Positions 52,928-62,008 of a DNA stretch of 64,000 bases are shown one piece after another (within the stretch, counting starts at the first letter, position 1; the number at the start of each line of letters is the position of its first letter). The stretch covers positions 1 to 64,000 of the forward strand of contig NZ_FNNV01000001.1 in the NCBI RefSeq assembly GCF_900106745.1, given 5' to 3'. Below the pieces are notes generated by a model. It did no database searches and was not told where the DNA came from. It saw nothing but the letters and a program-made list of their open reading frames with translations. Made by a program: the position numbers and the translations under genes. Origin of the DNA: Paenibacillus sp. CF384. GTDB taxonomy: Bacteria; Bacillota; Bacilli; Paenibacillales; Paenibacillaceae.

Positions 52928-54128
52928 AAAAGTCGTTCTCGTAACGGGCGTGTTTCCGCCGGGCATTGGCGGCATGCAGAACTATTACTATAACTTGTCC
53001 ATGCATAGCAAGCACACAATGACCGTTGTCGCACCAGAATATCCGGGGAGCGACAGGTTTGATCAAAAGCTCCCTTTCCGAATTCATCGCGGTTCGTTCT
53101 TGCAAGAAGAGCGAGTCAACCTAACTAGCTGGGGACGTTTGTTCCGCCAGGTTCGAAGGACACTCCGCAGCGAAGAACCGGACGTGACGTTGTACGGGTA
53201 TGTGTTAATCGGATTTATCGGTCTGCTGTTCCGGGTATTCGGCGGACGTCGTTACGTTATTTCCACACATGGGATGGATATGCTCATGTTTCGGCGATTT
53301 GTGGGATTGAACGCGATCGTGAAGTTGATCTTGCGCAATGCCGACGGCGTGCTGACGAACAGCCAGTTTACGAAGAAGCTGGTGGAAGACTATGGCGTGG
53401 ACCCGCGGCGAATTGGCATTGTTAATCCCGGAGTCGAGCGCGTGTTCGAGAAACAACCCATCGATCAAGATCTGGTGAGCGAGAATGGACTTGAAGGGAA
53501 ATACGTGCTGTTATCGGTCGGACGATTGGTTACTCGCAAAGGCCATGATCGAGTGATTCAAGCGCTGCCGTCGATTCTGGAACGCATCCCGAACGCGGTG
53601 TACCTGATTGTCGGCGATGGGCCGGATCGGCAGCGGCTGGAACAGCTTGCACAGTCGATTGGTGTCGCGGACGAAGTGCTGTTCGCGGGCAGCGTGAGTG
53701 GAAGCGAGCGTCTAAATGCGTATTATAATCTGTCGCATCAATTCATCATGGTGAGCCGGGAGCTGGAGAAAGGCGATGCGGAAGGGTTCGGAATCGTATA
53801 TTTGGAGGCGGCTTCCGCGGGATTGCCGGTTATCGCCGGTCGATCCGGCGGCGCGTCGGAGGCGGTGCTGGACGGTGTGACGGGGCTGCTGGTTGATCCA
53901 CAGTCAACGGATCAAATCGCCGAGCGCGTCGTTCGTCTGGCGAAGGATACCAAGCTTCGTGAACGTTTGGTGCGTGACGGCTACAACAGAGCCAAGTCGG
54001 AGTTCCAACACGAGGTGCTGGGCGAGAAGTTTGATCGCTACATCGTAAGGATTTGCGCGCTCCCCGCACCATCGATGGCGCGTATAAGGTTGATGAGAGA
54101 GTCTGCTCGGGAGAATGTAAGGCAATAG
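52914..54128 (+). CDS. Family 4 glycosyltransferase
   Basis: The 404-residue product is a GT-B enzyme close to PimB/mannosyltransferases: VVLVTGVFPPGIGGMQNYYYNLSMH, STHGMDMLMF, LLSVGRLVTRKGHDRVIQALPSI, IVGDGPDRQRLEQLAQSIG, and GFGIVYLEAASAGLPVIAGRSGGASEAV. The last holds the E-x7-E that binds sugar nucleotide. It overlaps the flippase-like gene and forms a two-gene unit ending at the terminator at 54150. It likely glycosylates a lipid or surface component; acceptor unknown. Confidence 0.93.
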   Translation: MTKRRKVVLVTGVFPPGIGGMQNYYYNLSMHSKHTMTVVAPEYPGSDRFDQKLPFRIHRGSFLQEERVNLTSWGRLFRQVRRTLRSEEPDVTLYGYVLIGFIGLLFRVFGGRRYVISTHGMDMLMFRRFVGLNAIVKLILRNADGVLTNSQFTKKLVEDYGVDPRRIGIVNPGVERVFEKQPIDQDLVSENGLEGKYVLLSVGRLVTRKGHDRVIQALPSILERIPNAVYLIVGDGPDRQRLEQLAQSIGVADEVLFAGSVSGSERLNAYYNLSHQFIMVSRELEKGDAEGFGIVYLEAASAGLPVIAGRSGGASEAVLDGVTGLLVDPQSTDQIAERVVRLAKDTKLRERLVRDGYNRAKSEFQHEVLGEKFDRYIVRICALPAPSMARIRLMRESARENVRQ

Positions 54129-54149
54129 AGTTTCTGCGGAGTTACAAGT

Positions 54150-54187
54150 AAAGGAGTTGTTTGCTTACAGGCAAACAACTCCTTTTG
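54150..54187. terminator. Bidirectional terminator, GT4/AraC
   Basis: AAAGGAGTTGTTTGC (54150-54164) and GCAAACAACTCCTTT (54171-54185) form a perfect 15-bp stem; T tracts are present on both strands. Confidence 0.93.
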
Positions 54188-54197
54188 TATGGTTTCA

Positions 54198-55250
54198 TCA
54201 TGACATGCGTGTTGTACCTTCTTCACCTTTCACCAATTTGCGGTATTCCATAGGCGTAACGCCATAGATGGCATGAAACTTTCGATAGAAAAAGGTTAAA
54301 TTGTTATATCCGATTGCTTTGGAAATCTCCTCAATGGTTAAATCCGTTAATTTTAACTGCAATGCCGCGTGTTTGAATTTGTGCTCTTGTACGAAGGAAG
54401 AGAAGGTTTTCCCGGTCACGCTCTTGATGATCCGGCCTAAATGCTCTGCTGAATATCCAAAGTGCTCGGCTGCTTGTTCTAATGTTAGGTTTAGATAGTT
54501 TTGATTGAGGTAGGCCAGTAAGTCCGTAATGGATATATTCGATCTTCTAACTTCTTTGTTCAAGAATAATTCGTAACGATCACTCTCTATTAGCCTGGTA
54601 AACAGAATCGTCAGATAGGCTTTGATAATCTCCGGGTTTGCTTGTTTACTTTGTAAGGATTCGCATAATAGGTTCTGAATCGTTTGTTTGATCTGCCAGT
54701 TGCCAGAGGTATGGAATAACAGAAAATTCTTCTCTCTGGAAGTATCGGTAATAATCGAAGCAATGGTCTTCCCGAGGATGTTGTCGCCAAGAATGTTGTA
54801 AATGAAAGAATCGTCAAAAAACTCATTCTTCGCCAAGAAGTTGATTAGGATATCCTTCTCGCCTACTTTGTCGATGGAGTGCTCGACATTCTTATTGAGG
54901 ATAATCAAATCCCCTTCATTGAATTCAAACCGTTCTCCTTGAATCTCTTGGTAGAAGGTGCCGCTATAAACGTAATTCATTTCAAACAGGTTATGGGTAT
55001 GCTTGACCATTTGGACAAACCTGGTATGCCTGGAGATGGAGAAGATTTCCCCTGTGACATGCAATCGGAGCACATCACCCTCTAAAGTGTAGTGGTACGC
55101 GGATGGGTGGGTAATGGACTTAGATGGAGTTGCCGTACTGCGAGAAAGAATACGATCTCTAATCGTTTCATCGGAGAGTTCCTGGTCTCTTAGATGCATC
55201 TCCAAATCCGTTAATTCAACTAACTTGCGATCCAATTCTTCATACGTCAT
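54198..55250 (-). CDS. AraC family regulator with cupin sensor
   Basis: The 350-residue product has an N-terminal helical region, a cupin-like sensor (HTHNLFEMNYVYSGTFYQEI, FEFNEGDLIILNKNVEHSI) and a C-terminal double helix-turn-helix (LTLEQAAEHFGYSAEHLGRIIKSVTG; TIEEISKAIGYNNLTFFYRKFHAIYGVTPMEYR). ATG 55250 with GGGAGGCGG upstream was selected. It is divergent from two genes at 55386 and 55710, including a sugar isomerase, which it probably controls. The ligand is likely a sugar. Confidence 0.92.
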   Translation of the reverse strand: MTYEELDRKLVELTDLEMHLRDQELSDETIRDRILSRSTATPSKSITHPSAYHYTLEGDVLRLHVTGEIFSISRHTRFVQMVKHTHNLFEMNYVYSGTFYQEIQGERFEFNEGDLIILNKNVEHSIDKVGEKDILINFLAKNEFFDDSFIYNILGDNILGKTIASIITDTSREKNFLLFHTSGNWQIKQTIQNLLCESLQSKQANPEIIKAYLTILFTRLIESDRYELFLNKEVRRSNISITDLLAYLNQNYLNLTLEQAAEHFGYSAEHLGRIIKSVTGKTFSSFVQEHKFKHAALQLKLTDLTIEEISKAIGYNNLTFFYRKFHAIYGVTPMEYRKLVKGEEGTTRMS

Positions 55251-55385
55251 GAAACCGCCTCCCACATCCATAGTATATCAGTTTTGGTTAGTCTATACGT
55301 CGACTATCGATATTGGTATAGGTGTCTATATGCGTTAGAATATCCGCAAAGGTTAGTGAAATACATCTTCATGGGGGGAATTAGG

Positions 55386-55631
55386 ATGAACTGCAGCGTT
55401 ATGGAAGATGAAATGCTGATGTTTTCTAACCAGATCGTCAGGAGCATTGTCGATGAGGTGCTGTCGGAGGGGAGAAAGGTGATCCGCATTCATACAGCCT
55501 GGCAACTGCAGCATGGTGAAATTCTGCTGTACGAATATTCGTCCATAAACTTTCCGACCAGCAATTTCACGATTCTGGACAGCTTGGAAGATTATAATCG
55601 GATCTGTGAACAAATTCACTGGGTAAAGTGA
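55386..55631 (+). CDS. Uncharacterised small protein
   Basis: The 81-residue product starts MNCSVMEDEMLMFSN and is mixed helical/beta; no signal peptide or membrane helix is seen. GGGGGGAATTAGG provides a ribosome binding site for ATG 55386; the ORF extends further up to 55284 without one. It lies between the divergent AraC gene and the sugar isomerase, 78 nt ahead of the latter. I do not recognise it. Confidence 0.65.
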   Translation: MNCSVMEDEMLMFSNQIVRSIVDEVLSEGRKVIRIHTAWQLQHGEILLYEYSSINFPTSNFTILDSLEDYNRICEQIHWVK

Positions 55632-55709
55632 AAGTTCTAACAGATTAATTGGACGAAATAATGCTATACTGACCCTAGCAAATACTTCAACTAAAGAGAG
55701 GCGTTACTA

Positions 55710-56576
55710 GTGGCAGCAGAGCAAATTCGAATCGGTACGATCGTCGGCGGCAGAGACGCTGTTCAGGTGATTCCCCAAATCGCGCAGCATGGTTTCGAAT
55801 CTTACAGCCTCTCGTTCGGGCAATCGACAAGCGGCATAGAGCTTAAAGAAACAGCAAAGATGATCGAAGATCTGGCGGCACAGCACAACTTCGTTATCTC
55901 TTCAGTCGGTGTATACGGAAATCCACTGACCGGTGAAGGCGACAATGCGGATACGCTAGCCAGCTGGGAACGTTTGATTGATCACGCACATCTCTTCGGA
56001 ACGGACATCGTTGCCGGCTTTACAGGGAGGCTGACCGGATTATCCATCGAGGCTTCGATTCCTAAATATACGGAGGTGTTCGGTGAGCTTTCTCGCAGAG
56101 CAGATGGGAATGGTGTTCGAATTGCGTTTGAGAATTGCGCAATGGGCGGCTCATGGCATTCTGGCGATTGGAACATCGCCCTGAATCCGAGTGCATGGGA
56201 GTTGATGTTTAACGCGATTCCATCGGATAACATCGGCCTGCAATGGGAGCCCGCACATCAGATGGATTCCTTAGTCGATCCGATTCCGCAGCTGCGTAAG
56301 TGGGTGGACAAGGTGTTTCATGTTCACGGCAAAGACGCTACAATAGCTTGGGATATCGTTAGAGAGTATGGTCTTCGCGGGCCGAAGCGATTTGTATGGG
56401 ATCGCACGCCGGGTTTCGGCGATACGAATTGGTCGGATATTATGACCATTCTTATGCAGGCCAACTACAAAGGAACGATCGATATCGAAGGCTGGCATGA
56501 CCCCGTTTACAAGGATGAACTGGAGATGACCGGACAAGTCCATGCCTTGCATTACTTAAAACAATGCCGCGGCTGA
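55710..56576 (+). CDS. Sugar phosphate isomerase/epimerase family TIM barrel
   Basis: The 288-residue product has the AP-endonuclease-2-like TIM barrel of sugar phosphate isomerases/epimerases: RIAFENCAMGG (metal ligand Glu), GLQWEPAHQ, VFHVHGKDA (HxHxKD motif), and GTIDIEGWHDPVY near the end. These sites hold a divalent metal and catalyse ketose or inositol isomerisation. GTG 55710 has AGAGAGG upstream. It is the likely target of the divergent AraC protein. Substrate unknown. Confidence 0.88.
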   Translation: MAAEQIRIGTIVGGRDAVQVIPQIAQHGFESYSLSFGQSTSGIELKETAKMIEDLAAQHNFVISSVGVYGNPLTGEGDNADTLASWERLIDHAHLFGTDIVAGFTGRLTGLSIEASIPKYTEVFGELSRRADGNGVRIAFENCAMGGSWHSGDWNIALNPSAWELMFNAIPSDNIGLQWEPAHQMDSLVDPIPQLRKWVDKVFHVHGKDATIAWDIVREYGLRGPKRFVWDRTPGFGDTNWSDIMTILMQANYKGTIDIEGWHDPVYKDELEMTGQVHALHYLKQCRG

Positions 56577-56638
56577 GCTTTCGTTCCAAACCCGTTAGCT
56601 GACGGCTATAAGTAGACGTTTATGATCAAGTTAGCAAC

Positions 56639-56677
56639 AAAGAAACGGCAGCCCATGTAGGTGCTTCCGTTTCTTTT
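56639..56677 (+). terminator. Terminator after the sugar isomerase
   Basis: AAAGAAACGG (56639-56648) and CCGTTTCTTT (56667-56676) form a 10-bp stem; the stem itself ends in T. Confidence 0.85.
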
Positions 56678-56929
56678 ATGTGGACAATTGTCGACGATCA
56701 ATATTCCGATACTGCAGTAAAATTAACACTTTCCGGACCGACTCTTGTAACACCTACAAGTGATGCTTGGATAAATACAGTGTACGCGACATTTGCTGTA
56801 TTCGGGGCATTGAAGTCCGATCCTGAGAAGGATATGACTTGCGGTCCCAGTACACGGTTAATTTATTAATATATATGCAGCCTGGATTACATAGGATTGG
56901 ACAAACAACTGGATTAGGCAAGACAAAAG
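56678..56929. other. Intergenic stretch without a supported gene
   Basis: Between the isomerase terminator and the cupin promoter I see no gene. A 63-codon open frame starts at 56678, right at the terminator tail, with no ribosome binding site and no family resemblance, so it is not called. Confidence 0.6.
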
Positions 56930-56958
56930 TTGATTAACCCCAACATTTCGATTAATAT
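56930..56958 (+). promoter_or_regulatory. Cupin gene promoter
   Basis: TTGATT (56930-56935) and TAATAT (56953-56958) are exactly 17 bp apart, ahead of the cupin ribosome binding site GGAGG. Confidence 0.7.
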
Positions 56959-56994
56959 ATCCCCTGTACATCACTCGATCGGAGGAAAGACATT

Positions 56995-57393
56995 ATGGAA
57001 ATCAGAAGAATCGGCTCGCAGCCTTCAGGCAAAGGGTCGTCTGAATATTTTACCGGTACGGTTCGCATCGATCCGTTGATTGAGACTGCTGATCCGGCGC
57101 GTGTAGTTGCAGCCAGCGTTACGTTTGAGCCTGGCGCTCGGACAGCATGGCATACGCATCCGCTGGGACAAACATTGATTGTAACAGCAGGTAAAGGAAG
57201 GGTTCAACGATGGGGAGGTCAAATCGAGGAGATTTGTCCCGGAGACGTTGTATGGTTTCCGCCTGGGGAGAAACATTGGCACGGCGCTTCACCAATGACG
57301 GCGATGACTCATATCGCGATTCAAGAACGTTTGGACGGTAAAGCGGTTGATTGGTTAGAGGAAGTAAGTGATGATCAGTATTCGACAGACTGA
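56995..57393 (+). CDS. Cupin domain protein, hydroxynitrile-lyase-like
   Basis: The 132-residue product has the cupin motifs [23 protein letters not shown] and [20 protein letters not shown], holding a metal-binding His set. It resembles bacterial cupin hydroxynitrile lyases such as the Granulicella enzyme, from memory: [20 protein letters not shown] and [26 protein letters not shown] Mn/Fe enzyme acting on small carbonyl compounds is inferred, with native reaction uncertain. GGAGG precedes ATG 56995. It is a single gene with its own promoter and terminator. Confidence 0.88.
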   Translation: MEIRRIGSQPSGKGSSEYFTGTVRIDPLIETADPARVVAASVTFEPGARTAWHTHPLGQTLIVTAGKGRVQRWGGQIEEICPGDVVWFPPGEKHWHGASPMTAMTHIAIQERLDGKAVDWLEEVSDDQYSTD

Positions 57394-57407
57394 TGACGGA
57401 AGACGAG

Positions 57408-57447
57408 AAATGGCGCCACAGCTATAATAGCTGTGACGCCATTTTTT
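57408..57447. terminator. Terminator between cupin and BNR genes
   Basis: AAATGGCG-c-CACAGCTA and TAGCTGTG-a-CGCCATTT form a 16-bp stem with a mismatch and 3-nt loop, followed by T on the plus strand. Confidence 0.92.
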
Positions 57448-57465
57448 TGATACAAGTTGCTCCTA

Positions 57466-58725
57466 CTAAGGGATAACGATGTCGGAGTATCCGGCAAATA
57501 TCGTTTGAGATCCAGGCGCCGTGCTCATCCAAGTTGCAATATAGCCGCCGGGAGGGACGCTCGTGATCGTGATATAATCGCCGATTGTGGGAACCGGGGT
57601 TGGACCGATCTGCCCCGCATTCGGGTTGAAGGAGACGTTCGTGATTCTCGTATTCGTAAACGTTTGCGCCCCATTAATGGATCGCGCCACAAACATGTCT
57701 AGATTGAAGCCATCTACCTGATTGCTGTAATACACGATATTGACTACGCCGGTTAAGGGGTCCACGTCGATGAAGGGGAAGAAGTTCTGTGAACCAGCTG
57801 GAGCTCCGGTAATGCTGACCGGTGCCGACCACGACATCCCTTCATTGGTTGATTTCGCGAGGAAGATGTCCGCGTAACCTTCTCGATTATCCTGCCACAC
57901 CGCGTACACCGCACCAGTATTCGGACCGATGGAACGATCGCAGGATATACTCGGATACGTCAGTACCCTGAAACCATAGCCGGGCACCGGAAGCACGAGC
58001 GGAACCGGGTCGACGTCAGATACGATGATAGGCGGACCGAAGGTCGTACCTCCGTCTAGCGAACGACGAACGTAATAGCGATCATTCGGCGCGTTCACTG
58101 TAATCCAAGACGCATAAACAATCCCCGTTACATCTACCGTCACAGCAGGTCTCCGCACTTTATCTGTGACACTGGAGAGAAGAATTGGAGTATCCCAGGT
58201 CAAGCCGCCATCTCTCGAACGGTCTAAGAAAGCCGTAATATTGCCTCCGTTAGCGACATTGAACTGATCCGCCCTGACTACGTAAACATTGCCCAAGTAG
58301 GGGCTCGATTGTCCGTTATCGGCGATTAGGAAGGTTTCGTCATTATTTATGTACGTTCCGTAGCCAGGAGCGACTAGGATCGGTTTGCTGAAAGTTGTGC
58401 CATTATCGTTCGAAATATAGACATACGTCGATCCGAATTGATGGCCGGGGAAGACATGGGCACTGACGATAAAGGTGCTTGGAAATTTGTAAGCCACCGA
58501 CGCGCATTCCGCACCGGTAAATATGCCAGGCGGAAGCGGAAGCAAGGAGGTAGTCCAGGTATCACCTCCGTTCAACGAACGATAGAGGCCTACTTTCGGC
58601 GACTCCCCGTCCGTATGATCAGTCGCAGTAGCCAGGATGATGCCTGGAATGAGAAGATTGACCGCAATGCTCGGTTCATATTTCGGCAGAATTCCAGTCG
58701 TCACTTGGAAATTAAAATTAGTCAT
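57466..58725 (-). CDS. BNR/sialidase-like beta-propeller protein
   Basis: The 419-residue product has several Asp-box-like motifs: SLNGGDTW, SNDNGTTF, SRDGGLTW, SLDGGTTF, STNEGMSW, and SINGAQTF, spaced like a six-bladed propeller of sialidase/BNR proteins. It lacks the arginine triad and RIP motif of true sialidases, so activity is doubtful. There is no clear signal peptide. ATG 58725 with GGCGGAGGTC upstream was chosen over the ORF start at 58839. It is monocistronic and converges on the cupin gene. A surface or carbohydrate-binding function is a guess. Confidence 0.82.
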   Translation of the reverse strand: MTNFNFQVTTGILPKYEPSIAVNLLIPGIILATATDHTDGESPKVGLYRSLNGGDTWTTSLLPLPPGIFTGAECASVAYKFPSTFIVSAHVFPGHQFGSTYVYISNDNGTTFSKPILVAPGYGTYINNDETFLIADNGQSSPYLGNVYVVRADQFNVANGGNITAFLDRSRDGGLTWDTPILLSSVTDKVRRPAVTVDVTGIVYASWITVNAPNDRYYVRRSLDGGTTFGPPIIVSDVDPVPLVLPVPGYGFRVLTYPSISCDRSIGPNTGAVYAVWQDNREGYADIFLAKSTNEGMSWSAPVSITGAPAGSQNFFPFIDVDPLTGVVNIVYYSNQVDGFNLDMFVARSINGAQTFTNTRITNVSFNPNAGQIGPTPVPTIGDYITITSVPPGGYIATWMSTAPGSQTIFAGYSDIVIP

Positions 58726-58900
58726 TTGACCTCCGCCCTTTACATACATTTGACACCATTTTATTTCGTTCAAACTCGTCCTATTCCAGTAGAACTGCTC
58801 GGAAACTGGTATACAACGATAGACTAAGACTTGCGCCATTCTAATATACTTCCAGTAAGTGTTGGCTCATGAGGTCCGGGCTGAAAGGGTGAGAACGTGC

Positions 58901-59773
58901 ATGGAAATCATACACACGATGCCATTTTTTATTCGAACGGATAATAAGGATTATGATTTGAAGCTGATGGAAACTTGTTTTGAAAGTCTGAGTTATTCGA
59001 AGAACGGCTGTGTTGTCCTCTATAATCAAGGCTGCTTAGGGGAGCAAGAGATTGAGAAGCTGCTGGCATCCTATTCCTTGAACGTTATCGTTCTGGGAGA
59101 AGGCAAGAATGTGGGAATACCCAAAGCCAGACAACGTTGTTTCGAATATATTTGGGCGAACTTCCCTGAAGTTCCGTTCATCTCGGAAATTCATCCCGAC
59201 ATGATTTTTCCGCCGAACTGGCATGAACCCTTGTTGAGCTATTTGGAAAACTCCAACGAACCGATGATTTCTCCTTGCATATTAACGGAGAGCGGACATT
59301 TACATCCTTATGACAACCAGAAACATCCGGTGCTGCTGGCTGAGGGATTTAATTTGGAAAACATGCTCATGATATTGAAGGAGATTAGCATGCAATTACA
59401 TTCGACGGAACCGCGAGCAGGATTCGTACACCCCGTCATTCACAAATCAAGTGCACTGCGTCACATTGGGGGATACGATTATCGGTTTCTGCCAGGCAAG
59501 CAGGGCTATGAGGACGATAGCTTGCTTATAGCGTACTCCTACTATATGGGTACATTTTCGAACTGGCGTCCTAAGTGTTTGCCATCATCATGGGTCTACC
59601 ATGCGGCATTGGCACAGCGGATGACTCTTGGGGATCGAGAAGAAGATTTTCAGAAAAATTTGAATGGTTTGTTTCAACAATATGGGGCATACGGATTGAA
59701 AGAATTAGCTAGGATACATGGAGAAACGCCGACCGGATATTTTCAATCGCTGTTCAATAACCAGGTGCAGTAG
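58901..59773 (+). CDS. GT2-like glycosyltransferase domain protein
   Basis: The 290-residue product has a GT-A-like layout: LKLMETCFESLSYSKNGCVVLYNQGC, the segment VLGEGKNVGIPKARQRCFEYIW, FISEIHPDMIFPPNW where HPD may stand for the DxD metal site, and HIGGYDYRFLPGKQGYEDDSLLIAY. ATG 58901 was preferred with AAAGGGTGAG upstream. It is a single gene divergent from the BNR-repeat gene. The donor and acceptor are unknown; assignment rests on overall pattern. Confidence 0.72.
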   Translation: MEIIHTMPFFIRTDNKDYDLKLMETCFESLSYSKNGCVVLYNQGCLGEQEIEKLLASYSLNVIVLGEGKNVGIPKARQRCFEYIWANFPEVPFISEIHPDMIFPPNWHEPLLSYLENSNEPMISPCILTESGHLHPYDNQKHPVLLAEGFNLENMLMILKEISMQLHSTEPRAGFVHPVIHKSSALRHIGGYDYRFLPGKQGYEDDSLLIAYSYYMGTFSNWRPKCLPSSWVYHAALAQRMTLGDREEDFQKNLNGLFQQYGAYGLKELARIHGETPTGYFQSLFNNQVQ

Positions 59774-59788
59774 ATGGGAACATGAAAG

Positions 59789-59820
59789 AACGGCAGCCAG
59801 GAATGGCTGCCGTTTCTATG
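59789..59820 (+). terminator. Terminator after the GT2-like gene
   Basis: AACGGCAGCC (59789-59798) and GGCTGCCGTT (59805-59814) form a perfect 10-bp stem; weak T tail. Confidence 0.8.
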
Positions 59821-59849
59821 CGTTCGAGGGCTTGAGCACGAATAGCCAA

Positions 59850-61334
59850 TTATTGGCCGCTCAAACGAATTTGATTAATGGCTTGCGCCAAAATATCCAT
59901 CGTTCGATTCGATTCCGCCAATGTATTAGCGGTACCGCCGACTTCGATTAATGCGCTGGTTGGCGAGTAGTTCTGATTATACCACCCATTGCCGACGCTG
60001 CTATCTTTATAGTAGATTCCTCTGGACAGTCCAGGGTAATTAGCCGTGATCAGCGCTTGTATTTTCTTGGCGAAGGCAGCATTCTGCTTCCAATTCGGAT
60101 TCTCCAGCCCGATGACAAAATACAATTTAGCGTAATTCGATCCGCGAATAGTAACGGTTGTCTCGCTTCTGGGGCTCGTATCACGATGAATATCGAATAA
60201 ATATTTGATTTGCGGATGCAGAGATAATTGATTCTTGATCGATTTCTCCGAGTAAACATACGATTTCCCATAATTGAATTGGCTGCCATAGATCGATGCA
60301 TAGTCGTAAGAAGTATGATAGACCTCCGCGCCAAGCGCTTGCAGCACGCCTGTCAACCGTGCGCCTAACATCGCGACATTGGTTGTCGCGTTGTATGCGA
60401 AATCGGGGTTCGTTACGCCAGGCAATTCAGGGATCCACGATTCCCGATTATGCGATTGATAAATATAAATGGCCGACTTCAATCCCGGGTTTGGCGTTGT
60501 CTTCGCTTCGAAACGAATGACCAGCTTAGACGGGTCGCCGGCGTTTTCAATTTGATCGTTCACATTTGGTTTGAGATCCGCTACGATTTGAATGGTCGAT
60601 GTATCCGCTTCCTTCATTCGATAATGAATAGCTGAAACATAAGGATCGCTCGGAGAAATGTTCGACACCTCACCCCACGCATTCTCGGGTGGCTCGCTTA
60701 TTGTCCCATTAAACGTTACGCCCGGCAGATCGATGACCAAACGATCGGGGTCGGTTGACGTGGAGACGATAGGAGAGAAGTTCCCGCTGGTTCCGATCGT
60801 TAAACGATGATCGGCGAATCGAATGGATTCAAGCGAAGGATATTGATCCGGAGGGATTGCCGGCACGTTCGGATCGGTAGCGGGATCGCTGCCGGATACA
60901 TCGCTATTCGTTCTCCATAAACGGACAGCGTAAGCTGACGCGTCCCACTTCACGAGAAGACCCAAGTTCTCGGCGACGAAACGAATCGGCAGCAGCGTTA
61001 CTCCATTAATGACAATTGGCGGCTGCTCCAAACGCAGCATTTTTCCATCCTGAATCGCATAGGTACCGTTGATCGGTAGGACGATTGTCGTCTTATCGCC
61101 CTCAAGAGTCGCAATCTGGCTCTTCTTATTCCATGTAACGTTTACACCTAAACTATCCGCAATGACGCGAATGGGTACCATCGTGGTCTGATTGACCATG
61201 CGTGGGGCAACTGTGGAACTTAGCTGTTGTCCTTCTAGAAACAATTTAATCGTTGCAGGTGCTGCATAAGAAGCCGTAGGAGTACAAGTAAGCAGGAACA
61301 CAAGCGATAACATGGCAATAATTGTTCTTTTCAT
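59850..61334 (-). CDS. SpoIIP-domain amidase with copper-amine-oxidase-N and AMIN-like domains
   Basis: The 494-residue product has a signal peptide (SYA-A), a copper-amine-oxidase-N pair (MVNQTTMVPIRVIADSLGVNVTW; INGVTLLPIRFVAENLGLLVKW), an AMIN-like beta domain (about 160-290: RLVIDLPGVTFNGT, KLVIRFEAKT), and a C-terminal SpoIIP region (YIYQSHNRESWIPELPG, FDIHRDTSPRSETTVTIRG, SALIEVGGTANTL). SpoIIP is a sporulation amidase/endopeptidase that trims septal peptidoglycan. Here it is fused to surface-binding domains rather than carrying the standard membrane anchor. AGAGGTG precedes ATG 61334. A role in vegetative wall remodelling or sporulation is inferred. Confidence 0.88.
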   Translation of the reverse strand: MKRTIIAMLSLVFLLTCTPTASYAAPATIKLFLEGQQLSSTVAPRMVNQTTMVPIRVIADSLGVNVTWNKKSQIATLEGDKTTIVLPINGTYAIQDGKMLRLEQPPIVINGVTLLPIRFVAENLGLLVKWDASAYAVRLWRTNSDVSGSDPATDPNVPAIPPDQYPSLESIRFADHRLTIGTSGNFSPIVSTSTDPDRLVIDLPGVTFNGTISEPPENAWGEVSNISPSDPYVSAIHYRMKEADTSTIQIVADLKPNVNDQIENAGDPSKLVIRFEAKTTPNPGLKSAIYIYQSHNRESWIPELPGVTNPDFAYNATTNVAMLGARLTGVLQALGAEVYHTSYDYASIYGSQFNYGKSYVYSEKSIKNQLSLHPQIKYLFDIHRDTSPRSETTVTIRGSNYAKLYFVIGLENPNWKQNAAFAKKIQALITANYPGLSRGIYYKDSSVGNGWYNQNYSPTSALIEVGGTANTLAESNRTMDILAQAINQIRLSGQ

Positions 61335-61507
61335 CTTACACCTCTAATCTAGTTGTCCAATTCTAGCAGCCTAAAAAAACGATAGCCTCTTAAAAATAAG
61401 AAACTTTCGCCATTTTCTCAATGCTATAATTTTGGTAATAAGTGTACAGGGCGGAAATGCAAGTGCTTGAATAGATTGTATTACCTGTAGAAAAGAGGTG
61501 ATGATTG

Positions 61508-62008
61508 ATGGCTGTTAAAGCAAAAATGACCAAGAACAGCGCCAAACAATGGGTAGGTCAACCGGTGTTTATCGAACTTATCGACGGCAGCTCTTATTGG
61601 GGTTTGGTCACAGATGCAAAGAGTGGACAATTGATATTGTCCGGCCAGAGAAGTCCTCGGAAAACAAAGCTGAGTACGACCAAACGCGGAGGTAAAGCTG
61701 AGATTTCCAGTTTTATTCCCGGACTGATGGGGTCCTTGGTTGGAGGCGGTTCGATGTTTGGCAAAGGTATCTTTTCCGGTGCAGGTGGCTTCGGCGGAGG
61801 AAGCCTGGCAAGCGGAATATTAGGCGGTGGAGGCCTAGCAAGCGGATTATTAGGCGGAGGAAACTTGGCAAAATTAGGTGGAAGCTTTGGGAGCGTCGAA
61901 AGTGTTATGGGCTTAATGGGGAATATGGGCAAAACATTTCCAGTGATGAAGATGGGCTACGGGATGATTAAATCCATTATGCCGATTATGAACATGTTCA
62001 AGGTTTAA
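61508..62008 (+). CDS. Gly-rich protein with internal repeats
   Basis: The 166-residue product has an N-terminal beta domain (QPVFIELIDGSSYWGLVTDAKSGQLILSG, Sm/LSM-like in shape), then a Gly-rich central part with 10-residue repeats (LASGILGGGG, LASGLLGGGN, LAKLGG) and a Met-rich tail. AAGAGGTG precedes ATG 61508; TTG 61505 is an in-frame alternative. It has no signal peptide. The composition is like that of spore-coat proteins; function is unknown. It is followed by a YjgB-like gene. Confidence 0.7.
   Translation: MAVKAKMTKNSAKQWVGQPVFIELIDGSSYWGLVTDAKSGQLILSGQRSPRKTKLSTTKRGGKAEISSFIPGLMGSLVGGGSMFGKGIFSGAGGFGGGSLASGILGGGGLASGLLGGGNLAKLGGSFGSVESVMGLMGNMGKTFPVMKMGYGMIKSIMPIMNMFKV
61805..61870 (+). 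repeat. 30-bp tandem repeat encoding LASG(I/L)LGGG(G/N)
   Basis: Units start at 61805, 61835 and a partial one at 61865, spaced exactly 30 bp, differing by a few substitutions. They encode the 10-residue Gly-rich repeat. Confidence 0.88.

Noticed and set aside
56678..56869. 63-codon ORF after the isomerase terminator
   Set aside because: It begins at the terminator tail without a ribosome binding site and has no recognisable family.
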